7,105 bases of DNA from Chloroflexota bacterium (GTDB taxonomy: Bacteria > Chloroflexota > Limnocylindria > Limnocylindrales > CSP1-4): positions 1 through 7,105 of the forward strand of contig JACDBP010000075.1 of assembly GCA_013694835.1 (NCBI GenBank), given 5' to 3'. Positions within the stretch are counted from its first letter, which is position 1; each line of letters starts with the position of its first letter. Positions 1-4,665 of this stretch are shown one piece after another. The translations under genes and the position numbers were made by a program. The notes beneath the pieces are model-generated. The model did not search any database and was not told where the DNA came from. It saw nothing but the letters and a program-made list of their open reading frames with translations.

Positions 1-17
1 CTCCAGCGCCGCTGGAG
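1..17. terminator. Small hairpin just downstream of the Pr6Pr-family gene
   Basis: CTCCAG and CTGGAG form a perfect 6-bp inverted repeat around a 5-base loop, starting 4 bases past the stop codon of the minus-strand membrane gene. The position fits a transcription terminator or 3' mRNA stabiliser. No T-run follows on the minus strand within the window, because the sequence ends there. It is therefore not a standard intrinsic terminator on what can be seen. Confidence 0.3.
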
Positions 18-20
18 TGA

Positions 21-653
21 CTACGCCGCGGGCTCGACGGGCTGGCCCCGATCGCGCATCACGTTCCCCAGTCCCACCGCGATCGCGGCGATCACCAGGA
101 ACCCGACGAAGATCGCCAGGACGTAGAAGGCCACGCTGCCGTACCCGCCGTTCGCCGGATCGAGGAACGGGTAGGGATACCAGCCATCGAGCGCGCCGCG
201 CACCAGCGTGGCAACCGACCAGATCAGCGGGAAGGCGAGCCAGATCAGCGCGTGGCGCATCGTCAGGTGGATCGACGGCGGATCAACCAGCCAGTCGAGG
301 ACGACGACCACTGGAAAGAGCTTGTGCAGGACGAAGTCGACCCACGGGATCGCCACCTGCAGGTCGGCGCCGGACAGGAGCCAGATGACGACGATGAAGG
401 TCACCGTCAGGTAGGCGACGGATGCGCCACGCAGGATCTCCATCGTCGCGGACGGTCGCGATCGCCAGCGAGCCGCGAGCGCCAGGAAGACCAGCGCTCC
501 GAACACGTTGCTCTGGATCGTGAAGAATGCGAAGAAGCGGGTCGGGTCGAAGCGTCCCTGGCCGATGTTGGTCTGCATCTGGATCACGATCGCGGCGACC
601 GTCAGGAGCGCGAACCCCGCCCGGATCACTGCCAGCACCAGTCGCCTCTCCAT
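21..653 (-). CDS. Pr6Pr family membrane protein
   Basis: This is a 210-residue integral membrane protein with about six hydrophobic segments (near residues 5-25, 44-62, 74-95, 105-122, 134-153 and 173-197). The Pr6Pr family is recognisable from FFTIQSN at 43-49 just before the second helix, the PWVDFVLHK stretch at 103-111 with its His-Lys pair, DW at 120-121, WLAFPLIW at 138-145, and a YPYPFLD loop at 159-165. Family members have no established biochemical role in bacteria; they distantly resemble the eukaryotic FAR-17a/AIG1 membrane hydrolases, and I infer no activity. The ATG at 653 is chosen because the first helix begins immediately after it and the upstream in-frame codons are unlike protein; no good Shine-Dalgarno site precedes it. 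The gene is divergent from padR, so the PadR protein may control it through the shared 127-base gap. Confidence 0.85.
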   Translation of the reverse strand: MERRLVLAVIRAGFALLTVAAIVIQMQTNIGQGRFDPTRFFAFFTIQSNVFGALVFLALAARWRSRPSATMEILRGASVAYLTVTFIVVIWLLSGADLQVAIPWVDFVLHKLFPVVVVLDWLVDPPSIHLTMRHALIWLAFPLIWSVATLVRGALDGWYPYPFLDPANGGYGSVAFYVLAIFVGFLVIAAIAVGLGNVMRDRGQPVEPAA

Positions 654-780
654 CCGGACATGGTACCGACCGCTCGAACAGCCGCCGCGCCCGATCGCGC
701 ACCAGCCACGCCGCGCGTCGCCGACGCTCTGACATATGTCACTGTTTACTATCGTCGGCGGCACTGTTACGGTGTGGACG
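654..780. promoter_or_regulatory. Divergent control region between the Pr6Pr gene and padR
   Basis: This 127-base gap separates two head-to-head genes. The half near padR (about 728-770) is clearly AT-richer than its surroundings. It holds a perfect 12-bp palindrome (730-741) and two near-identical direct repeats, CACTGTTTAC (740-749) and CACTGTTAC (762-770), whose starts are 22 bp apart, about two helical turns. A candidate padR promoter is TTTACT (745-750), 17 bases, then TACGGT (768-773), which would start transcription at about 780 and give a leaderless mRNA. A TATCGT hexamer at 750-755 is an alternative -10. The GC-rich half (654-727) would be a long 5' leader for the minus gene and shows no clear motif. 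Confidence 0.5.
730..741. promoter_or_regulatory. Perfect palindrome TGACATATGTCA, candidate PadR operator
   Basis: TGACATATGTCA is its own reverse complement over 12 bases. It contains ACAT followed by ATGT, the type of half-site found in several PadR-family operators, although spacing in known examples is usually wider. It lies 40 bp upstream of the padR start and within the only AT-rich patch of the divergent gap. PadR proteins usually repress their own gene and a neighbour, so an operator is the natural reading. Binding is inferred, not shown. Confidence 0.5.
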
Positions 781-1353
781 ATGGATACCACCGACCTGTC
801 CGGCACCAGCTATGCGGTCCTGGGCATCCTCGAAAAGCAGCCGCGGTCGGGCTACGATCTGAGCGCGTTCGCCGACCGCACCGTTGCGCACTTCTGGCCG
901 ATCTCCCGGACGCTCGTCTACCGCGAGCTCGCGCGGCTCGAGCGGCTCGGACTGGCCACAGGGACACCGGTCGCGCAGGAACGACTTCCGGACAAGCGGG
1001 TCTACACCATCACGGCCGAAGGCCGAGCTGCATTCGACGACTGGCTCGCGCGACCAACGTTCGAGGAGGCCCGTTTTCGGAGCGGTTTCCTTTTGAAGTT
1101 GTTCTTCGGGCTGCGCGTCCCCGCCGAGCGGGTGACGCAGCTGCTCGAAGACTACCGGCACTCGTTGCAGGAAGAGGCGTCGTCGCTCCGGGTGATCTCC
1201 GATCGCCTCGCCGGCGACACCGCCAAGCGTTTCGGGCGGCTGACAGCCCTGTACGGGGTCCGCAGCGCCGAGGCTCGGCTGGCTTGGCTGGACGAGGTCG
1301 AGGCCGAGCTTCACGTCCGCAGCGCGTCCGCCAAAAGGGAGGAAACCACGTGA
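781..1353 (+). CDS. PadR family transcriptional regulator
   Basis: The 190-residue protein has the PadR layout. An N-terminal winged helix spans about residues 8-86: SYAVLGILEKQPRSGYDL at 10-27, SRTLVYRELARLERLGL at 42-58 as the recognition region, and the wing RVYTITAEGRAAFDDWL at 73-89. A helical C-terminal dimerisation domain (about 95-180) of the longer PadR type follows. PadR regulators are usually ligand-relieved repressors of nearby membrane or detoxification genes. The ATG at 781 is chosen because the winged helix starts a few residues later; an in-frame ATG at 736 would add 15 unlikely residues and fall inside the operator palindrome. No Shine-Dalgarno site is visible. The likely targets are itself, the divergent Pr6Pr gene and the downstream DUF1772 gene, which looks translationally linked to it. 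Confidence 0.93.
   Translation: MDTTDLSGTSYAVLGILEKQPRSGYDLSAFADRTVAHFWPISRTLVYRELARLERLGLATGTPVAQERLPDKRVYTITAEGRAAFDDWLARPTFEEARFRSGFLLKLFFGLRVPAERVTQLLEDYRHSLQEEASSLRVISDRLAGDTAKRFGRLTALYGVRSAEARLAWLDEVEAELHVRSASAKREETT
1336..1343 (+). promoter_or_regulatory. Strong Shine-Dalgarno site at the end of padR
   Basis: AGGGAGGA lies inside the last codons of padR, with 6 bases separating it from the GTG at 1350. This is one of the best ribosome-binding sites in the window. It points to the GTG at 1350 as a real start, not to the DUF1772 ATG at 1409, which has no such site. Confidence 0.7.
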
Positions 1354-1412
1354 GTCGAACGATCGCGCGGCCCTGGAAGCCCGCCTGGACGCGGCGGCGG
1401 CAGCCATCATGA
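1350..1412 (+). CDS. 20-codon ORF linking padR and DUF1772 (leader peptide or frameshifted N-terminus)
   Basis: A GTG start overlaps the padR stop (GTGA, 1350-1353) and is served by the strong AGGGAGGA site. The ORF runs 20 codons and ends in a TGA overlapping the next ATG (ATGA, 1409-1412). As a leader peptide it would carry ribosomes from padR into the DUF1772 gene by termination and re-initiation. The predicted peptide is rich in Arg, Pro and Trp, which is typical of a wrong-frame reading of GC-rich DNA. The frame used by DUF1772 reads ESNDRAALEARLDAAAAAI between 1352 and 1408, much more protein-like, but has no start codon there. A one-base indel near 1350-1355 would therefore join the GTG to DUF1772 as an N-terminal extension. 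The sequence alone cannot decide between these. Confidence 0.35.
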   Translation: MSRTIARPWKPAWTRRRQPS

Positions 1413-1864
1413 TCGACGGGCCGATCCTATTCGCGGCCGTCCTCCTGTGCGGCCTGCTGGCCGGTAACGAGGTCGCAACCTTGATCGCCTTCCATCCCGT
1501 GATCCGGCGGTTGCCCATCCGTGCGCAGGTCGAGGTCGAACAGTCGCTTACCCGACTCCTCGGCGTGATCATGCCGGTCTACATGACCGCGACCCTGGTG
1601 GCCACGATCGGAGCGGCGTTCGCCACGCTGGGCACGCCGGCGTTCGTGTTCGCCCTCCTTGCGGCCGGCGCGATCGGGCTGATGCTGGTGATCACGCTCA
1701 CGCAGAACCTGCCGCTGAACAAGCGGACGCTGGACTTCCCACCCGACGGCGACGAGCGATCGTGGTCGGAGATCCGACGACGGTGGGAGCGCATCCACCT
1801 GGTGCGGGTGATCCTCGACGTCTCGGCGTTCGCCTGCGCGATCCTGGCCCTCGCCGCTCGCTGA
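1409..1864 (+). CDS. DUF1772 (anthrone oxygenase-like) membrane protein
   Basis: This is a 151-residue protein with four hydrophobic segments (about 5-25, 55-75, 78-98 and 133-150). It matches the DUF1772 family in length and landmarks: LLAGNEVATLIAFHP at 16-30, an EQSLTRLLGVIMPVYM stretch at 44-59, the NLPLNKR loop at 100-106, and W126, H130 and R133 before the last helix. The family includes fungal anthrone oxygenases, but most bacterial members have no known reaction, so no substrate is assigned. The ATG at 1409 fits the usual family start just before helix 1. It has no Shine-Dalgarno site of its own, so translation probably depends on coupling from the upstream GTG ORF, or the true start is at that GTG with a frameshift between. 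PadR regulators next to small membrane proteins are common, and co-transcription with padR is very likely. Confidence 0.88.
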   Translation: MIDGPILFAAVLLCGLLAGNEVATLIAFHPVIRRLPIRAQVEVEQSLTRLLGVIMPVYMTATLVATIGAAFATLGTPAFVFALLAAGAIGLMLVITLTQNLPLNKRTLDFPPDGDERSWSEIRRRWERIHLVRVILDVSAFACAILALAAR

Positions 1865-1878
1865 TCGAGCGCGAGTCA

Positions 1879-2310
1879 TCATCCCAACATCACGGTGATA
1901 CCGACCCGGCCACGTTGTACGGCGCCGGCGATCTCCTCTTCGCTCACGCGACCGTTCTGTCGGGCGAGACCGGCGAGCCGAGCGTAGGACGGGATCGCGT
2001 CAACGAGCCGGCGGATGACCGCCGCTGACGCCACGGGGTCAGCCAGAGCTGTGCCGGAGCCAGCCACCTTCCGTCCTCGAAGCAGCAGCTGGACCGGTGC
2101 GCCGCCGACAAGGTTGCGCCGCCATCCGGAGTCCGTCGAGAGGAGGATCCGGTCACCGTCCAGGAGGTAGGCGACCGGGGCGGTGTATCGGCGGCCACTC
2201 TTTCGGCCGGTAAACTCGATGATGGCGTAACGCCGGCTCATCAGGCCGTGCAACGGAGATCGCAGGATCAGGGTCGGGAAGGCATTGCCGAAGCGGGCGA
2301 GGCTGACCAT
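1879..2310 (-). CDS. Deazaflavin (F420)-dependent nitroreductase/quinone reductase family protein
   Basis: This 143-residue protein resembles the F420H2-dependent quinone reductase (Ddn-like, PF04075) family, a split beta-barrel fold. Landmarks are FTGRKSGRRYTAPVAYL at 33-49 (the basic G-R-x-S-G-R motif), DGDRILLSTDSGWRRNL at 51-67 with the conserved W-x-x-N-L, and GAPVQLLLRGR at 70-80. Family members reduce quinones, nitroaromatics or similar compounds with reduced F420, though some bind flavin or haem instead. F420 use is inferred. The ATG at 2310 is chosen over an in-frame ATG at 2343 because GGAG lies about 8 bases upstream of it, whereas the 2343 ATG has no such site and sits inside the operator palindrome. 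The gene is divergent from a TetR regulator. Its 3' end faces DUF1772 across 14 bases. Confidence 0.82.
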   Translation of the reverse strand: MVSLARFGNAFPTLILRSPLHGLMSRRYAIIEFTGRKSGRRYTAPVAYLLDGDRILLSTDSGWRRNLVGGAPVQLLLRGRKVAGSGTALADPVASAAVIRRLVDAIPSYARLAGLARQNGRVSEEEIAGAVQRGRVGITVMLG

Positions 2311-2375
2311 GGTCTCATCTCCGTCGCTGGGGGGAATTAGCATAGGATAACTTATCGTATGTTAGCTCTACTCGT
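2311..2375. promoter_or_regulatory. Divergent promoter region between the nitroreductase and the first TetR
   Basis: These 65 bases must hold both promoters. The central 2335-2365 stretch is distinctly AT-rich. On the minus strand a TATGCT hexamer (2343-2338) is a candidate -10, giving a leader of about 20 bases with the GGAG site. On the plus strand TATCGT (2353-2358) or TATGTT (2358-2363) are candidate -10 elements. Either would place the TetR GTG at 2376 within about 15 bases of the transcript start. No convincing -35 element is seen for either gene. Confidence 0.5.
2338..2364. promoter_or_regulatory. 27-bp imperfect palindrome, probable TetR operator
   Basis: The dyad is centred on C2351. 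The core GATAACTTATC is perfect for 5 bp per arm. Extending outward, pairs 2341-2344 with 2358-2361 and 2338-2339 with 2363-2364 also match, so 11 of 13 positions per arm pair; the mismatches are 2345/2357 and 2340/2362. Length and location fit a TetR-family operator covering both divergent promoters, so the regulator could repress its own gene and the nitroreductase at once. Confidence 0.6.
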
Positions 2376-2984
2376 GTGACACGTTCGAGGAACCTGAAGG
2401 GCCAGGGAGCGCTGCTCCGCGAAGAGATCCTCGATGCGGGGATGGCCGTGCTCGCGGAAGCAGCCGACGCTCGCCAGGTCACGATCCGGGCTGTCGCGCA
2501 CGCGGCGGGAGTGACGCCCCCGGCGATCTACCTGTACTTCCCGGACCGCGCCACGCTGTTGCGCGGTCTCGTGCAGCGCGGGTTCCGGATGTTCGACCGG
2601 TTCATGGACGGAGCCGCTGCGGAAGCGTCAAGCCCAGCGGATGCGCTTCGTCGACGGAGTCATGCCTACCTGGCATTCGCAGACGGCCACCCGGGTGCGT
2701 ACCGAGTCGTGTTCAGCGCCGCCGGACTGGGACCCGAGGAACTGCTGGTGACCGAAGGAGAGGAACACCCAGGACACCCCTCCTTCGAGGCGCTCGTGGC
2801 GGCCGTGGCACCGTGTGCGCCTCCGGACTCCGACCCGCTGTCCGTGGCGGTCCAGTTGTGGAGCTTCCTCCATGGCCTCGCCGACCTGCGGCTCACGAAG
2901 CCCGAGCTGCCATGGCCCGCCAACGACAGGCTGATCGACGCCACGCTCGTCAGTCTCGGTTTGTGGAAGGGCGCCGCGCGATGA
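2376..2984 (+). CDS. TetR/AcrR family regulator with WHG-type C-terminal domain
   Basis: The 202-residue protein has a TetR DNA-binding domain at about residues 12-60, with the helix-turn-helix VTIRAVAHAAGVTPPAIYLYF at 35-55 ending in the typical I-Y-x-Y-F-x-D. The ligand-binding half carries HPGAYRVVF at 105-113 and WSFLHGLADL at 162-171, the W-x-x-x-H-G signature of the WHG-type TetR C-terminal domain (PF13305). The start is GTG at 2376; no Shine-Dalgarno site precedes it, and the short distance to candidate -10 elements suggests a leaderless or nearly leaderless mRNA. It probably represses itself and the divergent nitroreductase through the palindrome at 2338-2364. The DUF1304 and YdeI-like genes follow in the same direction and may be co-transcribed, although an 88-base gap containing a hairpin intervenes. 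The ligand is unknown. Confidence 0.93.
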   Translation: MTRSRNLKGQGALLREEILDAGMAVLAEAADARQVTIRAVAHAAGVTPPAIYLYFPDRATLLRGLVQRGFRMFDRFMDGAAAEASSPADALRRRSHAYLAFADGHPGAYRVVFSAAGLGPEELLVTEGEEHPGHPSFEALVAAVAPCAPPDSDPLSVAVQLWSFLHGLADLRLTKPELPWPANDRLIDATLVSLGLWKGAAR

Positions 2985-3072
2985 CCGCGCCGAGACGGGA
3001 CTCGCGGCGCTAGGCTTCGACCGGATGACGGCCCCGCCAGCGAGCGGCCGCCGGCAAGCACAAGGAGCCCCG
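2985..3072. terminator. Gap after the first TetR with a bulged GC hairpin (2987-3010)
   Basis: GCGCCGAG (2987-2994) pairs with CTC-GC-GGCGC (3001-3010) around a 6-base loop, with a 2-base bulge. It begins 3 bases after the TetR stop codon. There is no T-run, so efficiency as an intrinsic terminator is doubtful; it may only attenuate read-through or protect a 3' end. A 10-codon ORF starting at 2981 overlaps the TetR stop (ATGA) but lacks other support and is not called. Confidence 0.3.
3062..3067 (+). promoter_or_regulatory. Shine-Dalgarno site AAGGAG fixing the DUF1304 start
   Basis: AAGGAG lies 5 bases before the ATG at 3073. An in-frame ATG at 3025 would add 16 residues not typical of the family and has no ribosome-binding site, so 3073 is preferred. 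Confidence 0.7.
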
Positions 3073-3438
3073 ATGCCCATCGTCGCCAACGTCCTGGTCG
3101 CCCTGGTCGCCGTCATCCATGTCTGGTTCCTGGTCCTCGAGATGGTGCTGTGGCGGCGACCGCTCGGCTTGCGCACCTTTGGCCTCAGCCCGGAGCACGC
3201 GGAGATCACCGCGACGCTGGCCGCCAACCAGGGCCTCTACAACGGGTTCCTCGCGGCGGGCCTCCTCGCGGGTCTGGTCCTGCCGCAGCCCAGCGCGTTC
3301 CACTTCAAGCTGTTCTTCCTGGCGTGCGTGATCGTCGCCGGGGCATTCGGGGCGGCAACGGTTTCGCGACGGATCCTCCTGGTCCAGGCGCTGCCCGCCG
3401 TCATCGCCCTAGTCGCGGTGCTGCTCGCCGGAGCCTGA
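3073..3438 (+). CDS. DUF1304 small membrane protein
   Basis: This 121-residue protein has four hydrophobic segments (about 4-26, 55-71, 78-95 and 101-119). The family hallmark is plain: ANQGLYNGFLAAGL at 51-64, preceded by a helix 1 reading IHVWFLVLEMVLW at 15-27, which carries the usual His and Glu. DUF1304 proteins are widespread small inner-membrane proteins of unknown function, so none is assigned. The gene is followed after 18 bases by the YdeI-like gene on the same strand, so the two very likely form one transcript, possibly with the upstream TetR. Confidence 0.9.
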   Translation: MPIVANVLVALVAVIHVWFLVLEMVLWRRPLGLRTFGLSPEHAEITATLAANQGLYNGFLAAGLLAGLVLPQPSAFHFKLFFLACVIVAGAFGAATVSRRILLVQALPAVIALVAVLLAGA

Positions 3439-3443
3439 CCACG

Positions 3444-3452
3444 GAGGAGGAG
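3444..3452 (+). promoter_or_regulatory. Purine-rich Shine-Dalgarno site for the YdeI-like gene
   Basis: A run of GGAGG repeats lies in the 18-base gap after the DUF1304 stop, ending about 5 bases before the ATG at 3457. It shows that the second gene of the pair has its own strong translation signal and is not purely coupled. Confidence 0.65.
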
Positions 3453-3456
3453 CGCG

Positions 3457-3948
3457 ATGACGAAGGCGGTCGCGACGACGAACAGCCGACCGAGGACGAT
3501 CCGGTTCACGGCGGTCGTCCAGCCGCGGCCACGCGGCGGCGTCGCCATCCGGCTGCCATTCGACCCCTCGGCTGAGTGGGGGAAGAAGGATCGCCACGAC
3601 GTCACGGGGACGATCGCTGAGCACGCAGTCCGCGGCAGACTGACCGATACCGGAGAGTTCTTTCAGCTGGAACTCGGGCCCTCCTGGTGCCGAGATCCTC
3701 GCGTGGGACCGGGCGCCGAGGTCAAGGTGGTCCTCGGTCCGGAGGGACCACAGCTGTCGACGATGGCCGCCGACCTGGCGGAAGCGCTCGTGGCCGCGCC
3801 CGAAGCTCGCAGCTACTTCGAGTCGCTGGCGACCTTCTACCGCAACGGCTTTGTCAACTGGATCGAGGCCGCGAAGCGCCCGGAGACGCGCGCGAACCGG
3901 ATAGCGGCGACCATCGATGCCCTGCGAGCGGGGAAGCGGATGCGTTGA
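3457..3948 (+). CDS. YdeI/OmpD-associated (OmdA) family protein with N-terminal DUF1905 domain
   Basis: The 163-residue protein has two modules. Residues about 15-95 form a DUF1905 beta-barrel: FTAVVQPRPRGGVAIRLPFD at 17-36, then GRLTDTGEFFQLELGP at 60-75 and GAEVKVVL at 86-93. Residues about 100-162 form the helical OmdA domain (PF13376), with LATFYRNGFVNWIEAAKRPE at 124-143, which bears the family's K-R-P-E-T-R signature, followed by RIAATIDALRAGKR at 148-161. OmdA-type proteins have been linked to bacteriocin protection and outer-membrane porin association in enteric bacteria. In a GC-rich, probably single-membrane or non-proteobacterial host that role need not hold, so the function is left open. 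It is probably co-transcribed with DUF1304. The 3' end converges on the flavodoxin gene across 22 bases. Confidence 0.88.
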   Translation: MTKAVATTNSRPRTIRFTAVVQPRPRGGVAIRLPFDPSAEWGKKDRHDVTGTIAEHAVRGRLTDTGEFFQLELGPSWCRDPRVGPGAEVKVVLGPEGPQLSTMAADLAEALVAAPEARSYFESLATFYRNGFVNWIEAAKRPETRANRIAATIDALRAGKRMR

Positions 3949-3960
3949 TCGGCTCGTCTC

Positions 3961-3972
3961 GAGCGCGCGCTC
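3961..3972. terminator. GC palindrome in the YdeI/flavodoxin convergent joint
   Basis: GAGCGCGCGCTC is a perfect 12-bp inverted repeat in the 22-base gap between two convergent genes, reaching into the flavodoxin stop codon (3973-3971). It could fold in either transcript and act as a bidirectional 3' end structure. It has no loop of its own and no T-run, so a role in termination is only a possibility. Confidence 0.25.
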
Positions 3973-4576
3973 AGGCCGCGATCGCCACCGCTTTCCTTCC
4001 GCGGGCGAAGACGATCGCCAGTTCCGCGACTCGTCGTCCGAGGTGCTCGCCGGTGGTGAGGTCGCTGGTCGGAGGAACGACGCTTGGGGCTTCGTCCGAG
4101 TTGGCCTGCGACATCGCGCCGACCCAGCTGCCGAGTCGGTTCAGCTCCTCGGGCGAACCAGCCGCCGTGTGCCAGCCCGGATAGAGGTCCAGCCCGACCC
4201 AGATCATGCCGTGCTGCGCGGCGAAGGCGAGGAGGTCGAACAAGGTGTTGAGCTTGTCGCCGGACATCGTCTTCGAGTTGGTGAAGCCAGCCGCCAGCTT
4301 GTCCTTCCAGCGCGGGCCGTCGACCCAACGGTCGACCGTCGACTCGAAGAAGCATTTCATCTCCGCCGACAGCGACCCGAAGTAGGTTGGCGAGCCGAAG
4401 ATGATCGCGTCGCTCGCGTCCAGCGCTGCCCAGTCCCGCTCGTCAAGCCGGGCGACGTCGATCAGGTCGACCGTGGCTCCATCGACCGCAGCGACGCCGT
4501 CCGCGACGGCCCGTGCGAGGCTGCCGGTCTTGCCATAGCCGGTGTGGTAGGCCACCGCTACGCGGATATCGTCCAT
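3971..4576 (-). CDS. Flavodoxin-family FMN protein (NAD(P)H-dependent oxidoreductase, WrbA-like)
   Basis: This 201-residue protein has the flavodoxin fold. Strand 1 RVAVAYHTGYGKT at 5-17 is followed by the FMN phosphate-binding loop, with His where Ser or Thr is more usual. DAIIFGSPTYFGSLSAEMK at 56-74 is the isoalloxazine-binding loop found in WrbA and related reductases. AAGFTNSKTMSGDKLNTL at 95-112 and LNRLGSWVGAMSQANSDE at 145-162 match the later FMN-contact segments. Such proteins usually reduce quinones or other acceptors with NAD(P)H. The ATG at 4576 is the only start that keeps strand 1 intact, yet AAGGAG directly abuts it with no spacer; a purine run AGAGAGAGAG farther upstream may assist. 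The gene is divergent from a TetR regulator and shares two operator-like sites with it. The chosen start also leaves the twin operators wholly outside the coding region. Confidence 0.9.
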   Translation of the reverse strand: MDDIRVAVAYHTGYGKTGSLARAVADGVAAVDGATVDLIDVARLDERDWAALDASDAIIFGSPTYFGSLSAEMKCFFESTVDRWVDGPRWKDKLAAGFTNSKTMSGDKLNTLFDLLAFAAQHGMIWVGLDLYPGWHTAAGSPEELNRLGSWVGAMSQANSDEAPSVVPPTSDLTTGEHLGRRVAELAIVFARGRKAVAIAA

Positions 4577-4610
4577 CTCCTTGTACTCTCTCTCTGTCGC
4601 GTGAGCTAAC

Positions 4611-4624
4611 CGGACTCAGGTCCG
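4611..4624. promoter_or_regulatory. Operator copy A for the second TetR (CGGACTCAGGTCCG)
   Basis: A 14-bp dyad with 6-bp arms, CGGACT and GGTCCG, with one mismatch from perfect symmetry. It matches the second site at 4644-4657 in 11 of 14 positions, with the differences at the centre. It lies just downstream of the predicted flavodoxin transcription start and just upstream of the predicted TetR -35 box. Confidence 0.6.
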
Positions 4625-4625
4625 C

Positions 4626-4654
4626 TTGAGCTTGGAACCGTATCGGACTAGAGT
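4626..4654 (+). promoter_or_regulatory. Predicted promoter of the second TetR gene
   Basis: TTGAGC (4626-4631), a 17-base spacer and TAGAGT (4649-4654) form a good sigma-70-type pair. The predicted start, near 4661, leaves only about 5 bases before the ATG at 4666, so the mRNA would be nearly leaderless. Operator copy B covers the -10 box. Confidence 0.5.
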
Positions 4655-4665
4655 CCGGATGTCAA
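4637..4665 (-). promoter_or_regulatory. Predicted promoter of the flavodoxin gene
   Basis: Read on the minus strand, a consensus TTGACA (4665-4660) is followed after 17 bases by TACGGT (4642-4637). Operator copy B (4644-4657) fills the spacer between the boxes, the classic position for steric repression. The -35 box abuts the TetR start codon, so the two divergent promoters overlap almost completely. Confidence 0.5.
4644..4657. promoter_or_regulatory. Operator copy B for the second TetR (CGGACTAGAGTCCG)
   Basis: A 14-bp dyad with perfect 6-bp arms (CGGACT and AGTCCG) around a 2-base centre. Its centre is 33 bp from that of copy A, about three helical turns, so two dimers could bind on one face of the DNA. 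It overlaps the TetR -10 box and the flavodoxin -35/-10 spacer. Confidence 0.65.

Noticed and set aside
252..1412. A long plus-strand reading frame of 386 codons through the Pr6Pr gene, the gap and padR
   Set aside because: Its product is very rich in Arg, Asp and Pro, with no domain resemblance, and runs antisense to a clear membrane protein and out of frame with a clear PadR protein. Only its last 20 codons, after the GTG at 1350, have a translation signal.
739..1572. A minus-strand open frame of 277 codons opposite padR and the start of DUF1772
   Set aside because: It is an antisense shadow of two well-supported genes in GC-rich DNA and has no recognisable domain.
2981..3013. A 10-codon ORF overlapping the TetR-1 stop by ATGA, similar to the junction at 1409
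   Set aside because: It has no Shine-Dalgarno site, a basic low-complexity product, and ends before any downstream start, so coupling is not supported.
2628..3227. A minus-strand open frame of 199 codons opposite the first TetR and DUF1304
   Set aside because: It is antisense to two recognised genes, with a biased composition and no family resemblance.
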